15,778 nucleotides of DNA from contig JBLIME010000034.1 of NCBI GenBank assembly GCA_047638515.1, positions 1-15,778 of the forward strand, in the 5' to 3' direction. This document shows positions 7,638-15,075 of the stretch, piece by piece; position 1 is the first letter of the stretch, and each line of letters opens with the position of its first letter. The DNA is from CANLBN01 sp047638515 (GTDB lineage Bacteria; Pseudomonadota; Gammaproteobacteria; Pseudomonadales; Cellvibrionaceae). Position numbers and translations under genes: made by a program. The notes below the pieces were generated by a model. The model had not been told where the DNA came from. It searched no databases and saw only the letters and a list, made by a program, of their open reading frames with translations.

Positions 7638-9109
7638 AGCACTGGCCCCGGTGACTGGACTGGTGCAACAGGTTTTGTCGGTGTTGGCATGGCGTTGCTA
7701 GCGGCTGACTTGCTTTCGCCATTAAGCTTGTGAAATCGGTCGATGTAATCGGTTAATAATTTGTTCGAGCGATTGATGACCGGTATGACTTGAGTGACGT
7801 CTTTATTGAGTAATTTATTAAGCTCGTGATTAACGACTTCGTATTCAGAATAGTGTGAATAATAGCTTTTCCACCATTTTTTAGCTTTTTCTAAACTAGC
7901 TTGGTAAATAAGTTCTTCTTCGTGAAGCAACGAGTACTGGGCTTGTTCCAGCATCAGCATCAAATTATTGATGATTTGTAACTGTTGTTGCTCACTAATT
8001 AACAGATCAGGTGCCTGATCGTGCTGTCTGATTTGTACAAAACCTTTTAATTCATTCAAAACTGATTTCAAGCTCGTCAATATACGAGTATACCACTGGG
8101 TGGACACATCGTCGGCTACAGCTACCTCGACTTTAGTAAATTTACTCTGTGGGCGAAAAGGTATTAAGGGTAGTGCTTGAATTTGGCTCTTAAGTGCCGA
8201 CAGCTGAAGGTAAATACCTGGTCTATCAACCGCTTTTGCAAGTCTTAAGGCAATCATTTCTGCAGCAATAGCACTTCGCGCCGGCAGCAACTCCGGGTCG
8301 TCAATAGACAATAAAATGTCATCGGCTGATTGCAGCAGCGCCTGGGCACCAACCGTACTATTTTCGACGAGCAGGCGCTGACTGGCGAGCCTCAGTAAAT
8401 AGCGCGCCTCCGCTAATAGCCAATCACTTCTGCTGGTACCTGCAAGCGCGCGGAGTCTCTGGGTATGACTGTCTAGGCGCTGATTGATTTGCGTTTGTAG
8501 TGCGTCTTGATCTTTTTTAATAGCGCTTAAAAATTCACTTTGGTCAGAACTTTTATTACTTTGCTTTTGGCTTATGGCATTAATCTTTAGTAGCTGCTCA
8601 CTATTTTTTGATTCAAGCACCGCAAAGCGTTGCTCTTGTGTAGCCGTGTAAGTCTGCCAAAACTTCAAGCCATAAAAAGCGCTAGCAGCTAGGCCGATAA
8701 TTAATAAAAGCAAAAGCATTAAAGTGGCGCTGTTAAGCTTTGAGGTCTTTGGGGTCGTCCTCGGTGTTTTTGCACTTTTTGCGCTGTCGACTGTTTGGCT
8801 TGTAGCGCTATCGATGGCATTACTTACGTTACTTTTTTTGTTAGACATATCTGGGTTTTTCGAAGACGTGTTTGGATTAGCAGCGCTAGTGTTAAGGGTA
8901 GCGTTGGAGTCGGCACCAACTACTTTTTTGGTCACCAAGGTCGTCGTGTCAGCATTGATCGTGGCTGATGTCGGGGGCTCGGCACTGGCGTTCGCCGGCG
9001 CGTTTGATACAAGGTCTGCGCGATTACTTTCAACGCCAGATTTAGCATCGGCTTCTTTTTTTGTTTCTTTAGTGCCTTTGACAGTTGGTTTATTATCTTC
9101 GCCAGTCAT
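7634..9109 (-). CDS. hemX: HemX-like single-pass membrane protein
   Basis: HemX sits with hemC, hemD and hemY in gammaproteobacteria and is often labelled uroporphyrinogen-III C-methyltransferase-like, though methyltransferase activity is not established and no such motif is seen here. The 491-residue protein has an unusually polar N-terminal arm (about 1-125) rich in Ser, Thr, Asn, Ala and Lys. One membrane helix follows at about 127-148 (LMLLLLLIIGLAASAFYGL). Next come a coiled-coil-like stretch and the conserved HemX body (SDWLLAEARYLLRLASQRLL; ALLQSADDILLSIDDPELLPAR). The C-terminus is Pro-rich. The topology should place the large domain in the periplasm. The ATG at 9109-9107 has GAGG six bases upstream, inside the end of hemD, and the genes overlap by 17 bases. 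The 3' end overlaps hemY by 4 bases. Confidence 0.9.
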   Translation of the reverse strand: MTGEDNKPTVKGTKETKKEADAKSGVESNRADLVSNAPANASAEPPTSATINADTTTLVTKKVVGADSNATLNTSAANPNTSSKNPDMSNKKSNVSNAIDSATSQTVDSAKSAKTPRTTPKTSKLNSATLMLLLLLIIGLAASAFYGLKFWQTYTATQEQRFAVLESKNSEQLLKINAISQKQSNKSSDQSEFLSAIKKDQDALQTQINQRLDSHTQRLRALAGTSRSDWLLAEARYLLRLASQRLLVENSTVGAQALLQSADDILLSIDDPELLPARSAIAAEMIALRLAKAVDRPGIYLQLSALKSQIQALPLIPFRPQSKFTKVEVAVADDVSTQWYTRILTSLKSVLNELKGFVQIRQHDQAPDLLISEQQQLQIINNLMLMLEQAQYSLLHEEELIYQASLEKAKKWWKSYYSHYSEYEVVNHELNKLLNKDVTQVIPVINRSNKLLTDYIDRFHKLNGESKSAASNAMPTPTKPVAPVQSPGPVL

Positions 9110-9902
9110 AGAGAGCCTCTATCATGCCTTCGTGAGTCGCGTTCTCGGCGACAATAATTTGTTTGAATGCTAAATTTTTTGCTATTTCAGCGACACGGAG
9201 CCCGGGTAACAGTAAAGCGGTTTGTTGCATCCAGTCCAGTGTCGCGCCAGTCCTAAGGGTTTGCATCAGTTGACACAAGTTATGCAAGGTTTCACCGCTG
9301 TGTACACTGATAACCGGTATTAAATCAGTCTTTTTGAAATGTGCTAACACTTCTGTATCAATAGTCACCGGCACTTTTCTTTCGTATACCTCGCAATAAT
9401 CTATTAAAGCTCCGCGCGCTTCAAGTGTATGCCCTAAATGCGTTCGACCACCACAGCCACGCACGATCAAGATCTTCTCCTCAGCGACACCCTTCAAGCA
9501 CTCTAATGCCAGTAAGGCCTCGCTGTTCATTGCATGCTTGGGGTAGTTAACGCCTGCGCCAAAGTGATCAAGTTTATCGGCTAAGAGTTGGGCGGTGCTG
9601 GAGCCTATAGCAAAAAAACCAATATGACTGGGGAGTTGTGGCCAGTAGCTATCTATTTCGGTGAGGCCATAGTTCACGGCATTTTGGCTGACAAAAATAA
9701 TTTTTGAGTAGTTGTCGAGCCCCATTACCTTCGTTTTAACCGCTTGTTGTAATGCAACATCGGTTAACGCACATATCTCGAGCATCGCCTGGCAGCTAGT
9801 CTTCGCGCCAAGATGGATGAGCTTCTTAGCCCAGGGGAGGGCTTGTGCACTCGGCCGAGTAATCAGTATATGCAGGCCCGCGAGGTCGATTGCTGCTGTC
9901 AT
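9093..9902 (-). CDS. hemD: uroporphyrinogen-III synthase HemD
   Basis: HemD cyclises hydroxymethylbilane, inverting ring D, to give uroporphyrinogen III, the branch point to haem, sirohaem and cobalamin. It is a soluble cytoplasmic enzyme. The 269 residues fit the family length. Visible hallmarks are LHILITRPSAQALPWAKKL near the N-terminus, IIFVSQNAVNYGL at about 68-80, FFAIGSSTAQLL, and the second-domain stretch ILIVRGCGGRTHLGHTLEARG. The sequence is poorly conserved across bacteria, as expected for this family; operon position between hemC and hemX supports the call. The ATG overlaps the hemC stop in an ATGA at 9899-9902. Confidence 0.92.
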   Translation of the reverse strand: MTAAIDLAGLHILITRPSAQALPWAKKLIHLGAKTSCQAMLEICALTDVALQQAVKTKVMGLDNYSKIIFVSQNAVNYGLTEIDSYWPQLPSHIGFFAIGSSTAQLLADKLDHFGAGVNYPKHAMNSEALLALECLKGVAEEKILIVRGCGGRTHLGHTLEARGALIDYCEVYERKVPVTIDTEVLAHFKKTDLIPVISVHSGETLHNLCQLMQTLRTGATLDWMQQTALLLPGLRVAEIAKNLAFKQIIVAENATHEGMIEALYDWRR

Positions 9903-10849
9903 TCGCTGACATTGTTTTCTTTATAAACAGCACTTAAAATACGACCCGCCCCCGCTGTTAATAAAGTTTCCGCAAGTGTTACCCCCATCTGTTCAGCATC
10001 GGCGACCGCGCCACTAATGTCGGCCGTCAAAATTTCGGTGCCGTCTGGTTCTCCGACCAAGCCCCTGAGCCATAAACCGTTATTTTGATGGATAGCGTAA
10101 CAGGCAATAGGTACTTGGCAGCCACCTTCCAAGCGACGGTTCATGGCGCGCTCGGCATTAACGGCGGTGGCAGTTAAATCATGATTGAGTGGTGCTAACA
10201 AAGCGTGTGTATGGGTATCGGCATTTCGACACTCAATACCGACTGCACCCTGGCCACCGGCGGGCAGACAAACTTCAGGGGCAATATATTGGCTGATGCG
10301 CTCTGCCATCTTTAGGCGAATAAGCCCAGCACTGGCCAAAATGATGGCGTCGTATTCGCCGGCATCAAGCTTTGCAAGACGAGTATTGACATTGCCTCGT
10401 AAAAATCTAATTTCTAAATCAGGGCGCAAGGCTAGTAATTGAGACTGCCGACGCAAACTTGAGGTGCCGACAATAGCGCCGTGGGGCAGCTCATCTAAAT
10501 GTTTAAACTTGTTAGAGACAAAGGCATCTCTTGGGTCTCCGCGTTCGCAAATCACCGACAGACCCAAACCCTGTGGAAACTCCATTGGTACATCTTTCAT
10601 CGAGTGTACGGCAATATCTGCTTTGTCATCTAATAACGCCGTCTCTAACTCTTTAACAAACAGGCCTTTACCGCCAACCTTTGCAAGGGGCACATCGAGA
10701 ATTATATCGCCACGGCTGGTTAGGGGTAAAAGTTCAACGCTAAGTTGGGGATGAATTGACTCTAAGCGAGCCTTAACGTACTCGGCCTGCCACAGTGCTA
10801 AGGCACTTCTTCGAGTGGCGATACGCAATAAGTGTGGGGCTGGTGACAT
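9899..10849 (-). CDS. hemC: hydroxymethylbilane synthase (porphobilinogen deaminase)
   Basis: HemC joins four porphobilinogen molecules into hydroxymethylbilane using a covalently attached dipyrromethane cofactor. The 316-residue protein shows the whole family signature. IATRRSALALWQAEYV opens the protein and VGGKGLFVKELE follows at about 58-69. HSMKDVP at 82-88 contains the catalytic aspartate D86. SLRRQSQLLALRPDLEIRFL is followed by RGNVNTRLAKLD. LPAGGQGAVGIECR precedes EGGCQVPIACYA, where C244 is the cofactor-binding cysteine. It is first in the hemCDXY operon. The ATG at 10849-10847 has GGAA about seven bases upstream, and an extended -10 promoter lies roughly 25 bases upstream. The gene that commonly flanks hemC in other gammaproteobacteria (argH) is not present here. 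Confidence 0.97.
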   Translation of the reverse strand: MSPAPHLLRIATRRSALALWQAEYVKARLESIHPQLSVELLPLTSRGDIILDVPLAKVGGKGLFVKELETALLDDKADIAVHSMKDVPMEFPQGLGLSVICERGDPRDAFVSNKFKHLDELPHGAIVGTSSLRRQSQLLALRPDLEIRFLRGNVNTRLAKLDAGEYDAIILASAGLIRLKMAERISQYIAPEVCLPAGGQGAVGIECRNADTHTHALLAPLNHDLTATAVNAERAMNRRLEGGCQVPIACYAIHQNNGLWLRGLVGEPDGTEILTADISGAVADAEQMGVTLAETLLTAGAGRILSAVYKENNVSE

Positions 10850-10871
10850 AAAAAATTCCGATTAAAAATGT

Positions 10872-10880
10872 ATTATAACA
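10872..10880 (-). promoter_or_regulatory. extended -10 promoter of hemC
   Basis: The minus strand reads TGTTATAAT, a perfect TATAAT (10877-10872) with the TGn extension. The -35 position has no good TTGACA match, which is typical of extended -10 promoters. Transcription would start near 10865, leaving a leader of about 16 bases before the hemC ATG. Confidence 0.6.
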
Positions 10881-10921
10881 AAAGCATAACCTAAAATGTG
10901 GACCTAGAAGGCCAAGCGCAC

Positions 10922-10963
10922 AAAAAACCAATATTAAAATGTCGCTGCGTCGTTTTAATATTG
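10922..10963 (-). terminator. AT-rich hairpin plus T-run, terminator-like, upstream of hemC
   Basis: CAATATTAAAA at 10929-10939 is perfectly complementary to TTTTAATATTG at 10953-10963 (11 bp, 13-base loop with some inner pairing). On the minus strand the stem is followed after GG by TTTTTT (complement of 10927-10922), the layout of an intrinsic terminator. The stem is AT-rich, so it would be weak. It ends about 45 bases before the hemC -10, so it would insulate hemC or end a transcript made upstream. A protein-binding dyad is an alternative. Confidence 0.5.
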
Positions 10964-11106
10964 ACGAGGTAACATCAATGACTTTAAATAAGGCCAAATA
11001 AATTTTACGGCAGGGTTAGCGTGTGTCGCGCGTAGGCGCCGCGACAATTTAGGTGCTATGCGTGACTTCCCGCTCTATTAACCCTGCACGCTTGCGCGAA
11101 TGCCAA
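10922..11106 (-). ncRNA. candidate small RNA or leader RNA upstream of hemC
   Basis: The minus strand shows, in order: a perfect TATAAT at 11118-11113; an outer stem GCAGGGTTA/TAACCCTGC (11079-11087 with 11010-11018, 9 bp); an inner hairpin GTCGCG/CGCGAC (11040-11045 with 11025-11030); and the terminator-like hairpin with T-run ending at 10922. Together they would define a structured transcript of about 185 nt. No known RNA family is recognised; a quick comparison with 6S and 4.5S RNA showed no similarity. The -35 region is poor, so transcription is uncertain. It could be a free small RNA, or the leader of a longer hemC transcript with an attenuator. Confidence 0.3.
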
Positions 11107-11657
11107 GATGAAATTATAGACTGAGCTTTAGAGATCGTTAGCAAAAACCCTATAGCTTGCCTAGCGATGGATAAGTTAGTGGCCGCTGTAAATTATTCGA
11201 TAAGCAAGGGTCTATAAACTGTCCTCATCGAAACAGGATATTTTAGCCGGTTGTTGTCATCCTAATAAGCGCAGTTTTGTCGAGCGGTCTACCTGAGCCC
11301 CCAGTGTTTATGGCAGCGCACATGAAAAAACAACCGCAGTGAGTTTACCGATGTGATTTCTATATTGATGTTTCCGCAGCACCTCAGCTTGATGATACAT
11401 GCAAAAAGAGAACTGTCGGAAGGGAGACGCGTGTTGAACGTCAAATCGAACATAAAATCGTTGATAATGAATGACGAAACGTTATTTGTGAAATTATGCC
11501 AGCGGCGGCGGCGAGTCAAGAGCTTATTTTAGATGGCTAGGACGACCTCCAAAAATCGCTGTGTCGGTGCGGACGATAACTTTTGGCGCTATTAACTCGT
11601 GACTCAACGTTGGAACAACTCGCAGCAGCAGGACGGATCAGCGCTAGCAGATCGGTT
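11107..11657. other. non-coding stretch between hemC and the RND gene
   Basis: I see no intact recognisable gene here. All longer frames are short, stop-broken and unlike any family known to me. It contains further imperfect dyads: ATCGTTAGC (11134-11142) with GCCTAGCGAT (11159-11168), and CTATAGCTTGC (11150-11160) with GCAAG and CTATA at 11204-11216 (three-base bulge). The part from about 11500 is more GC-rich than the rest. It may be the remains of a lost gene or the long upstream region of the RND operon; no clear plus-strand promoter was found. Confidence 0.4.
11113..11118 (-). promoter_or_regulatory. possible -10 element for the candidate RNA
   Basis: The minus strand carries a perfect TATAAT. 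No convincing -35 hexamer is seen at 16-18 bases upstream and there is no TGn extension, so this alone is weak evidence; its value comes from its position ahead of the paired arms and terminator-like hairpin. Confidence 0.3.
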
Positions 11658-11690
11658 CAGCGCCAATGGCAACATGGCCATTGATGGCTG
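11658..11690. repeat. long imperfect hairpin upstream of the RND gene
   Basis: CAATGGC at 11664-11670 pairs perfectly with GCCATTG at 11677-11683 around the loop AACATG, and the stem continues after a small internal bulge with CAGC (11658-11661) and GCTG (11687-11690). No T-run follows on either strand, so it is not an obvious terminator. It lies about 60-160 bases ahead of the possible starts of the RND gene and could sit in its leader. Confidence 0.5.
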
Positions 11691-11846
11691 ACCTGGTACT
11701 AAGTCTTGTCGCGATCAAGGTGAGCTTCGCAGTTGCTGAAAGCCGACATTATGACACCTAAGATCAGACGTTCTGAAGCTCCGAGACATTCATTAAAAAA
11801 CACCATGCAGCTTAGCTTAGCCACAATAAAAAGAGCGTCAGAAGAA

Positions 11847-14192
11847 ATGAAAAATATCCAAGAAGCGTTACTCTATCTAACGGTTCGTCGTCCACTGTTA
11901 ATCGTTGTCGCAATAACTTTGATTGTGTGTGGGGTCGGCTATGGCGCAAGTAAACTGACTTTCAAGTCTGATTATCGGGTTTTTTTTGGTAGTGAAAACC
12001 CACAGCTTACCGCCTTTGAAAATATGCAAAAAAAATTCACTAAAAATGACGGCGTCGCATTTATTGTCGCACCTAGAGAGGGCGTCGTTTTTGAAAAGAC
12101 AGTGTTGGCCGCAATTCATGCCCTCAGCACGGAAGCTTGGCAAATTCCCTACACTAGCCGAGTTGACTCCATAACAAATTATCAACACACCACCGCTGTG
12201 GGCGATGATCTTGTGGTGCAAGACCTTGTCTTAGAGCCCGAGTTGTTAGCGAGCTTAGACCTAAAAAAATTAAAAAATATCGCGTTAAGTGAACCTGCTT
12301 TGATTAAAAAAATAATCTCAGAAGATGCCTCGGTGACCGTTGTCAATGTAACTGTACAGCTACCAGGCATCGACTCAGTGACCGAGTTACCAAGAGTGGT
12401 TGACAAGGTTCGCGAAATTCAAGCGCTAATTAGCAAGGCATATCCCGAGCTAGATATTCAGCTATCAGGAATGATAATGCTAAACGTAGCATTCACCGAG
12501 TCGGCGTTAAACGACAATGCGACCCTAGTTCCACTGATGTTTATTGTTATTGCGCTGGTGATGGTGTTGTTACTAAAAACCATAAGTGGCAGTATCGCCA
12601 CAATGATTGTCGTTACTTTTTCAATTGTATCGGCAATGGGCATTGCTGGTTGGATGGGCTTTTTTTTAACGAGTCCCTCCGCTTCTGCGCCAACTATTAT
12701 TATTACCTTAGCCGTTGCCGATTGCATTCATATTCTGACTACATTTCTGTACGAGATCCGCCAGGGTGTGGAAAAAAGACAAGCGATTGTCGAGAGCCTG
12801 CGCGTTAATTTTCAGCCTGTACTGCTCACGAGTGTCACCACGGCTATTGGCTTTTTAAGTATGAATTTCTCAGATTCGCCACCCTTTCACGATCTCGGCA
12901 ATATCGTGGCAATGGGCGTGATGCTAGCATTTATATTCTCGGTCACCTTGTTTCCCGCATTATTGTGTGTCTTGCCTATTAAGGTGACGCCAACAGCGCA
13001 GTGTCAAGGCGACCTCATGGCGACCTTCGCAAACTTTGTAATCGCCAAGAAAAAAATACTATTTCCCGCTTCAATTGCACTAGTAATTGGCTTGTCGGTT
13101 TTTGTACCGCAAAATACATTGAACGACAATTTCATTAAGTATTTTGACAAGTCGGTGCCCTTTCGGCAGGCGACTGACTTTATGGAGGCGCGCGTATCGG
13201 GACTGATGACGCAGGCAATACAAGTGGACAGTAATACATCTGGAGGTATAAATGAGCCCGAGTATTTATCAGTTCTCGACGACTTTAATGGATGGATGCA
13301 ACAGCAGCCAGAGACTGAAAATATAAGTATTTTGTCGGATATTATTAAGCGTTTGAATAAAAATATGCACGCAGACGACCCAGCCTACTATACCTTGCCA
13401 GACCAGCGAGCGCTCGCCGCACAATACCTACTGCTCTATGAATTATCGCTTCCCTATGGACTCGATTTAAATAATCAAATCGATATTGATAACGCCGCAT
13501 CACGTATCGTAGTGACGACTAAAAATTTAAATAGCACACAAAATATTGAATTAGAAAATAGAATTGCTCAATGGTTTAACGAGCGGGCGCCTACCTACAC
13601 GGTAACGATTACAAGTCCAAACCTAATGTTTGCACACATTGGGCAGCGCAATATAGTTTCTATGTTGTTGGGCACCACCATAGCGCTTATTTTGATCTCT
13701 CTGTTACTTGGTATTGCCCTGCGCTCAGTTAAATTTGGTCTGATTAGTTTGATTCCGAATCTAATTCCAGCGGCCATGGGTTTCGGCCTCTGGTATTTTA
13801 TTGACGGTCAAATTGGCTTGGCCTTATCGGTAGTGACGGGCATGACTCTAGGTATTGTCGTCGACGATACAGTGCATTTTTTGAGTAAGTATTTACGCGC
13901 GCGCAGGCTCAAAAATAAAAGTACGGAAGAAGCCGTGCGCTACGCTTTTGCCAGTGTGGGTCGAGCCTTATGGGTTACTACGCTAGTGTTAATAGCGGGT
14001 TTTATGGTGCTGGCGCAGTCGAGCTTTAAATTAAATGCTGACATGGGTCTACTAACGGCAATGACTATCGGTATTGCTCTCATTGTCGATTTTTTATTCT
14101 TGCCGCCATTACTAATGCTGGTGGATACGACTCAAAAGCCTACAGTTAATCAGCGAAAAAGTGCATCAGAGGTTAGTGTCAATAAAATTTAA
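11847..14192 (+). CDS. RND/MMPL-family inner-membrane exporter
   Basis: This large proton-driven transporter belongs to the RND superfamily branch called MMPL or predicted exporters. Members move lipids, hopanoids, polyketides or other hydrophobic molecules; the substrate here is unknown. It has the duplicated layout: one helix (about residues 16-33), a periplasmic domain, five or so helices, then the whole pattern again. Helix 4 carries LAVADCIHIL (D292, H295) and the matching helix of the second half carries GIVVDDTVHFL (D673, D674, H677), likely proton-relay residues. PVLLTSVTTAIGFLSM is another family stretch. At about 780 residues it fits this branch, shorter than AcrB. The frame stays open upstream to a TTG at 11733 (38 more residues, with ATGs at 11751 and 11805). 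I chose ATG 11847 because homologues start just before the first helix; Shine-Dalgarno support is weak everywhere. It is followed by a LolA-like protein gene 27 bases on. Confidence 0.9.
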   Translation: MKNIQEALLYLTVRRPLLIVVAITLIVCGVGYGASKLTFKSDYRVFFGSENPQLTAFENMQKKFTKNDGVAFIVAPREGVVFEKTVLAAIHALSTEAWQIPYTSRVDSITNYQHTTAVGDDLVVQDLVLEPELLASLDLKKLKNIALSEPALIKKIISEDASVTVVNVTVQLPGIDSVTELPRVVDKVREIQALISKAYPELDIQLSGMIMLNVAFTESALNDNATLVPLMFIVIALVMVLLLKTISGSIATMIVVTFSIVSAMGIAGWMGFFLTSPSASAPTIIITLAVADCIHILTTFLYEIRQGVEKRQAIVESLRVNFQPVLLTSVTTAIGFLSMNFSDSPPFHDLGNIVAMGVMLAFIFSVTLFPALLCVLPIKVTPTAQCQGDLMATFANFVIAKKKILFPASIALVIGLSVFVPQNTLNDNFIKYFDKSVPFRQATDFMEARVSGLMTQAIQVDSNTSGGINEPEYLSVLDDFNGWMQQQPETENISILSDIIKRLNKNMHADDPAYYTLPDQRALAAQYLLLYELSLPYGLDLNNQIDIDNAASRIVVTTKNLNSTQNIELENRIAQWFNERAPTYTVTITSPNLMFAHIGQRNIVSMLLGTTIALILISLLLGIALRSVKFGLISLIPNLIPAAMGFGLWYFIDGQIGLALSVVTGMTLGIVVDDTVHFLSKYLRARRLKNKSTEEAVRYAFASVGRALWVTTLVLIAGFMVLAQSSFKLNADMGLLTAMTIGIALIVDFLFLPPLLMLVDTTQKPTVNQRKSASEVSVNKI

Positions 14193-14219
14193 TAACTAGC
14201 AGTGGCCAGGTAATTGACT

Positions 14220-15035
14220 ATGTATAAAAAAACACTTCATACAATGATCGTGAACAGCTTTTTCATAATGTCGGGTTTAGTGAGCTTGCAGGTATATGCA
14301 GATGAATTGAGTAGTGATCCACAGATCAAAGGCTTGCAAGTTGCGAAGAAGATTAAAGCGCGCGATCGCGGGTGGGGCGATAGTCAAGCTAGTTTAAAGA
14401 TGGTGTTAAGCAATGCAGCGGGCCAGCAAAGCACACGTGAACTCCGCACTAAAGTTTTAGAGGTTCTAGACGACGGCGATAAAAGTTTAAATGTTTTTGA
14501 TTATCCCCGCGATATTAAAGGCACTGCATTCTTAAGCTTCTCCCACGCTGTGGGTGCCGACGATCAATGGCTGTATCTACCCGCATTAAAGCGTGTTAAA
14601 CGCATCGCCTCGAGAAATAAATCGGGACCATTTGTCGGCTCTGAATTTGCTTATGAAGACCTCGCCTCTTTTGAAGTAGACAAATACACATATACTTATC
14701 TAAGAGATGAGCCGTGTAAAGGTGGCACCTGCTTTGTTATTGAGCAGAGGCCGGTGGATAAATATTCAGGTTACACGCGACTAGTCAATTGGGTTGATCA
14801 TGCAGAGTATCGCAGTTGGCAAACAGAATTTTATGATCGTAGAAATAGCCTGCTAAAAACACTTAAGGTCTATAGTTTTACGCTATATTTGGATGCATAT
14901 TGGCGCGCTACAGCAATGAGTATGGTCAACCATCAAACTAAAAAAACAACTGATTTACTCTGGTCGGCTTATGTTTTCAAAACTGGGCTTAACGACCAAG
15001 ACTTCAATAAAAGTACCTTAATGCGTGCTAAATAA
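14220..15035 (+). CDS. secreted LolA-like outer membrane lipoprotein-sorting protein
   Basis: The 271-residue protein begins with a Sec signal peptide (MYKKTLHTMIVNSFFIMSGL..., probable cut after VYA at residue 27) and has no lipobox. The mature part matches the LolA-like family often annotated as outer membrane lipoprotein-sorting protein (Pfam PF17131). Its hallmark block runs from PRDIKGTAFLSF (96-107) through DDQWLYLPALKRVKRIA (114-130) to GPFVGSEFAYEDL (136-148). Such proteins have a half-barrel lipid-binding fold. C166 and C171 could form a disulfide. True lipoprotein trafficking is not shown: canonical LolA is smaller and differently placed, while this family travels with RND/MMPL exporters. 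The likely role is carrying a lipid or hydrophobic cargo across the periplasm. The start is ATG 14220; an in-frame TTG at 14214 is less likely. It begins 27 bases after the exporter. Confidence 0.87.
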   Translation: MYKKTLHTMIVNSFFIMSGLVSLQVYADELSSDPQIKGLQVAKKIKARDRGWGDSQASLKMVLSNAAGQQSTRELRTKVLEVLDDGDKSLNVFDYPRDIKGTAFLSFSHAVGADDQWLYLPALKRVKRIASRNKSGPFVGSEFAYEDLASFEVDKYTYTYLRDEPCKGGTCFVIEQRPVDKYSGYTRLVNWVDHAEYRSWQTEFYDRRNSLLKTLKVYSFTLYLDAYWRATAMSMVNHQTKKTTDLLWSAYVFKTGLNDQDFNKSTLMRAK

Positions 15036-15075
15036 GTGGCTGTCATCAAAAACGTATCGATAAAGTGAGCTTGTG

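Noticed and set aside
8724..9173. A 149-codon plus-strand open frame opposite hemX
   Set aside because: It is antisense to the biased N-terminal arm of hemX; its hydrophobic composition is just the mirror of the Ser/Thr/Lys-rich codons, and hemX is supported by operon position and family similarity.
10773..10997. A 74-codon minus-strand open frame overlapping the hemC start
   Set aside because: Overlaps the well-supported hemC 5' end in another frame and runs through its promoter and the upstream hairpin; hydrophobic by chance.
11010..11087. Integron attC site or mobile-element terminal repeats
   Set aside because: The arm orientation is opposite to attC core sites, no integrase or transposase lies nearby, and no flanking direct duplication was found.
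11289..11519. A 76-codon minus-strand open frame in the hemC-RND gap
   Set aside because: No recognisable motif, odd composition, no ribosome-binding site or operon context. I considered that it could be the gene served by the terminator-like hairpin at 10922-10963, but the distance is over 300 bases.
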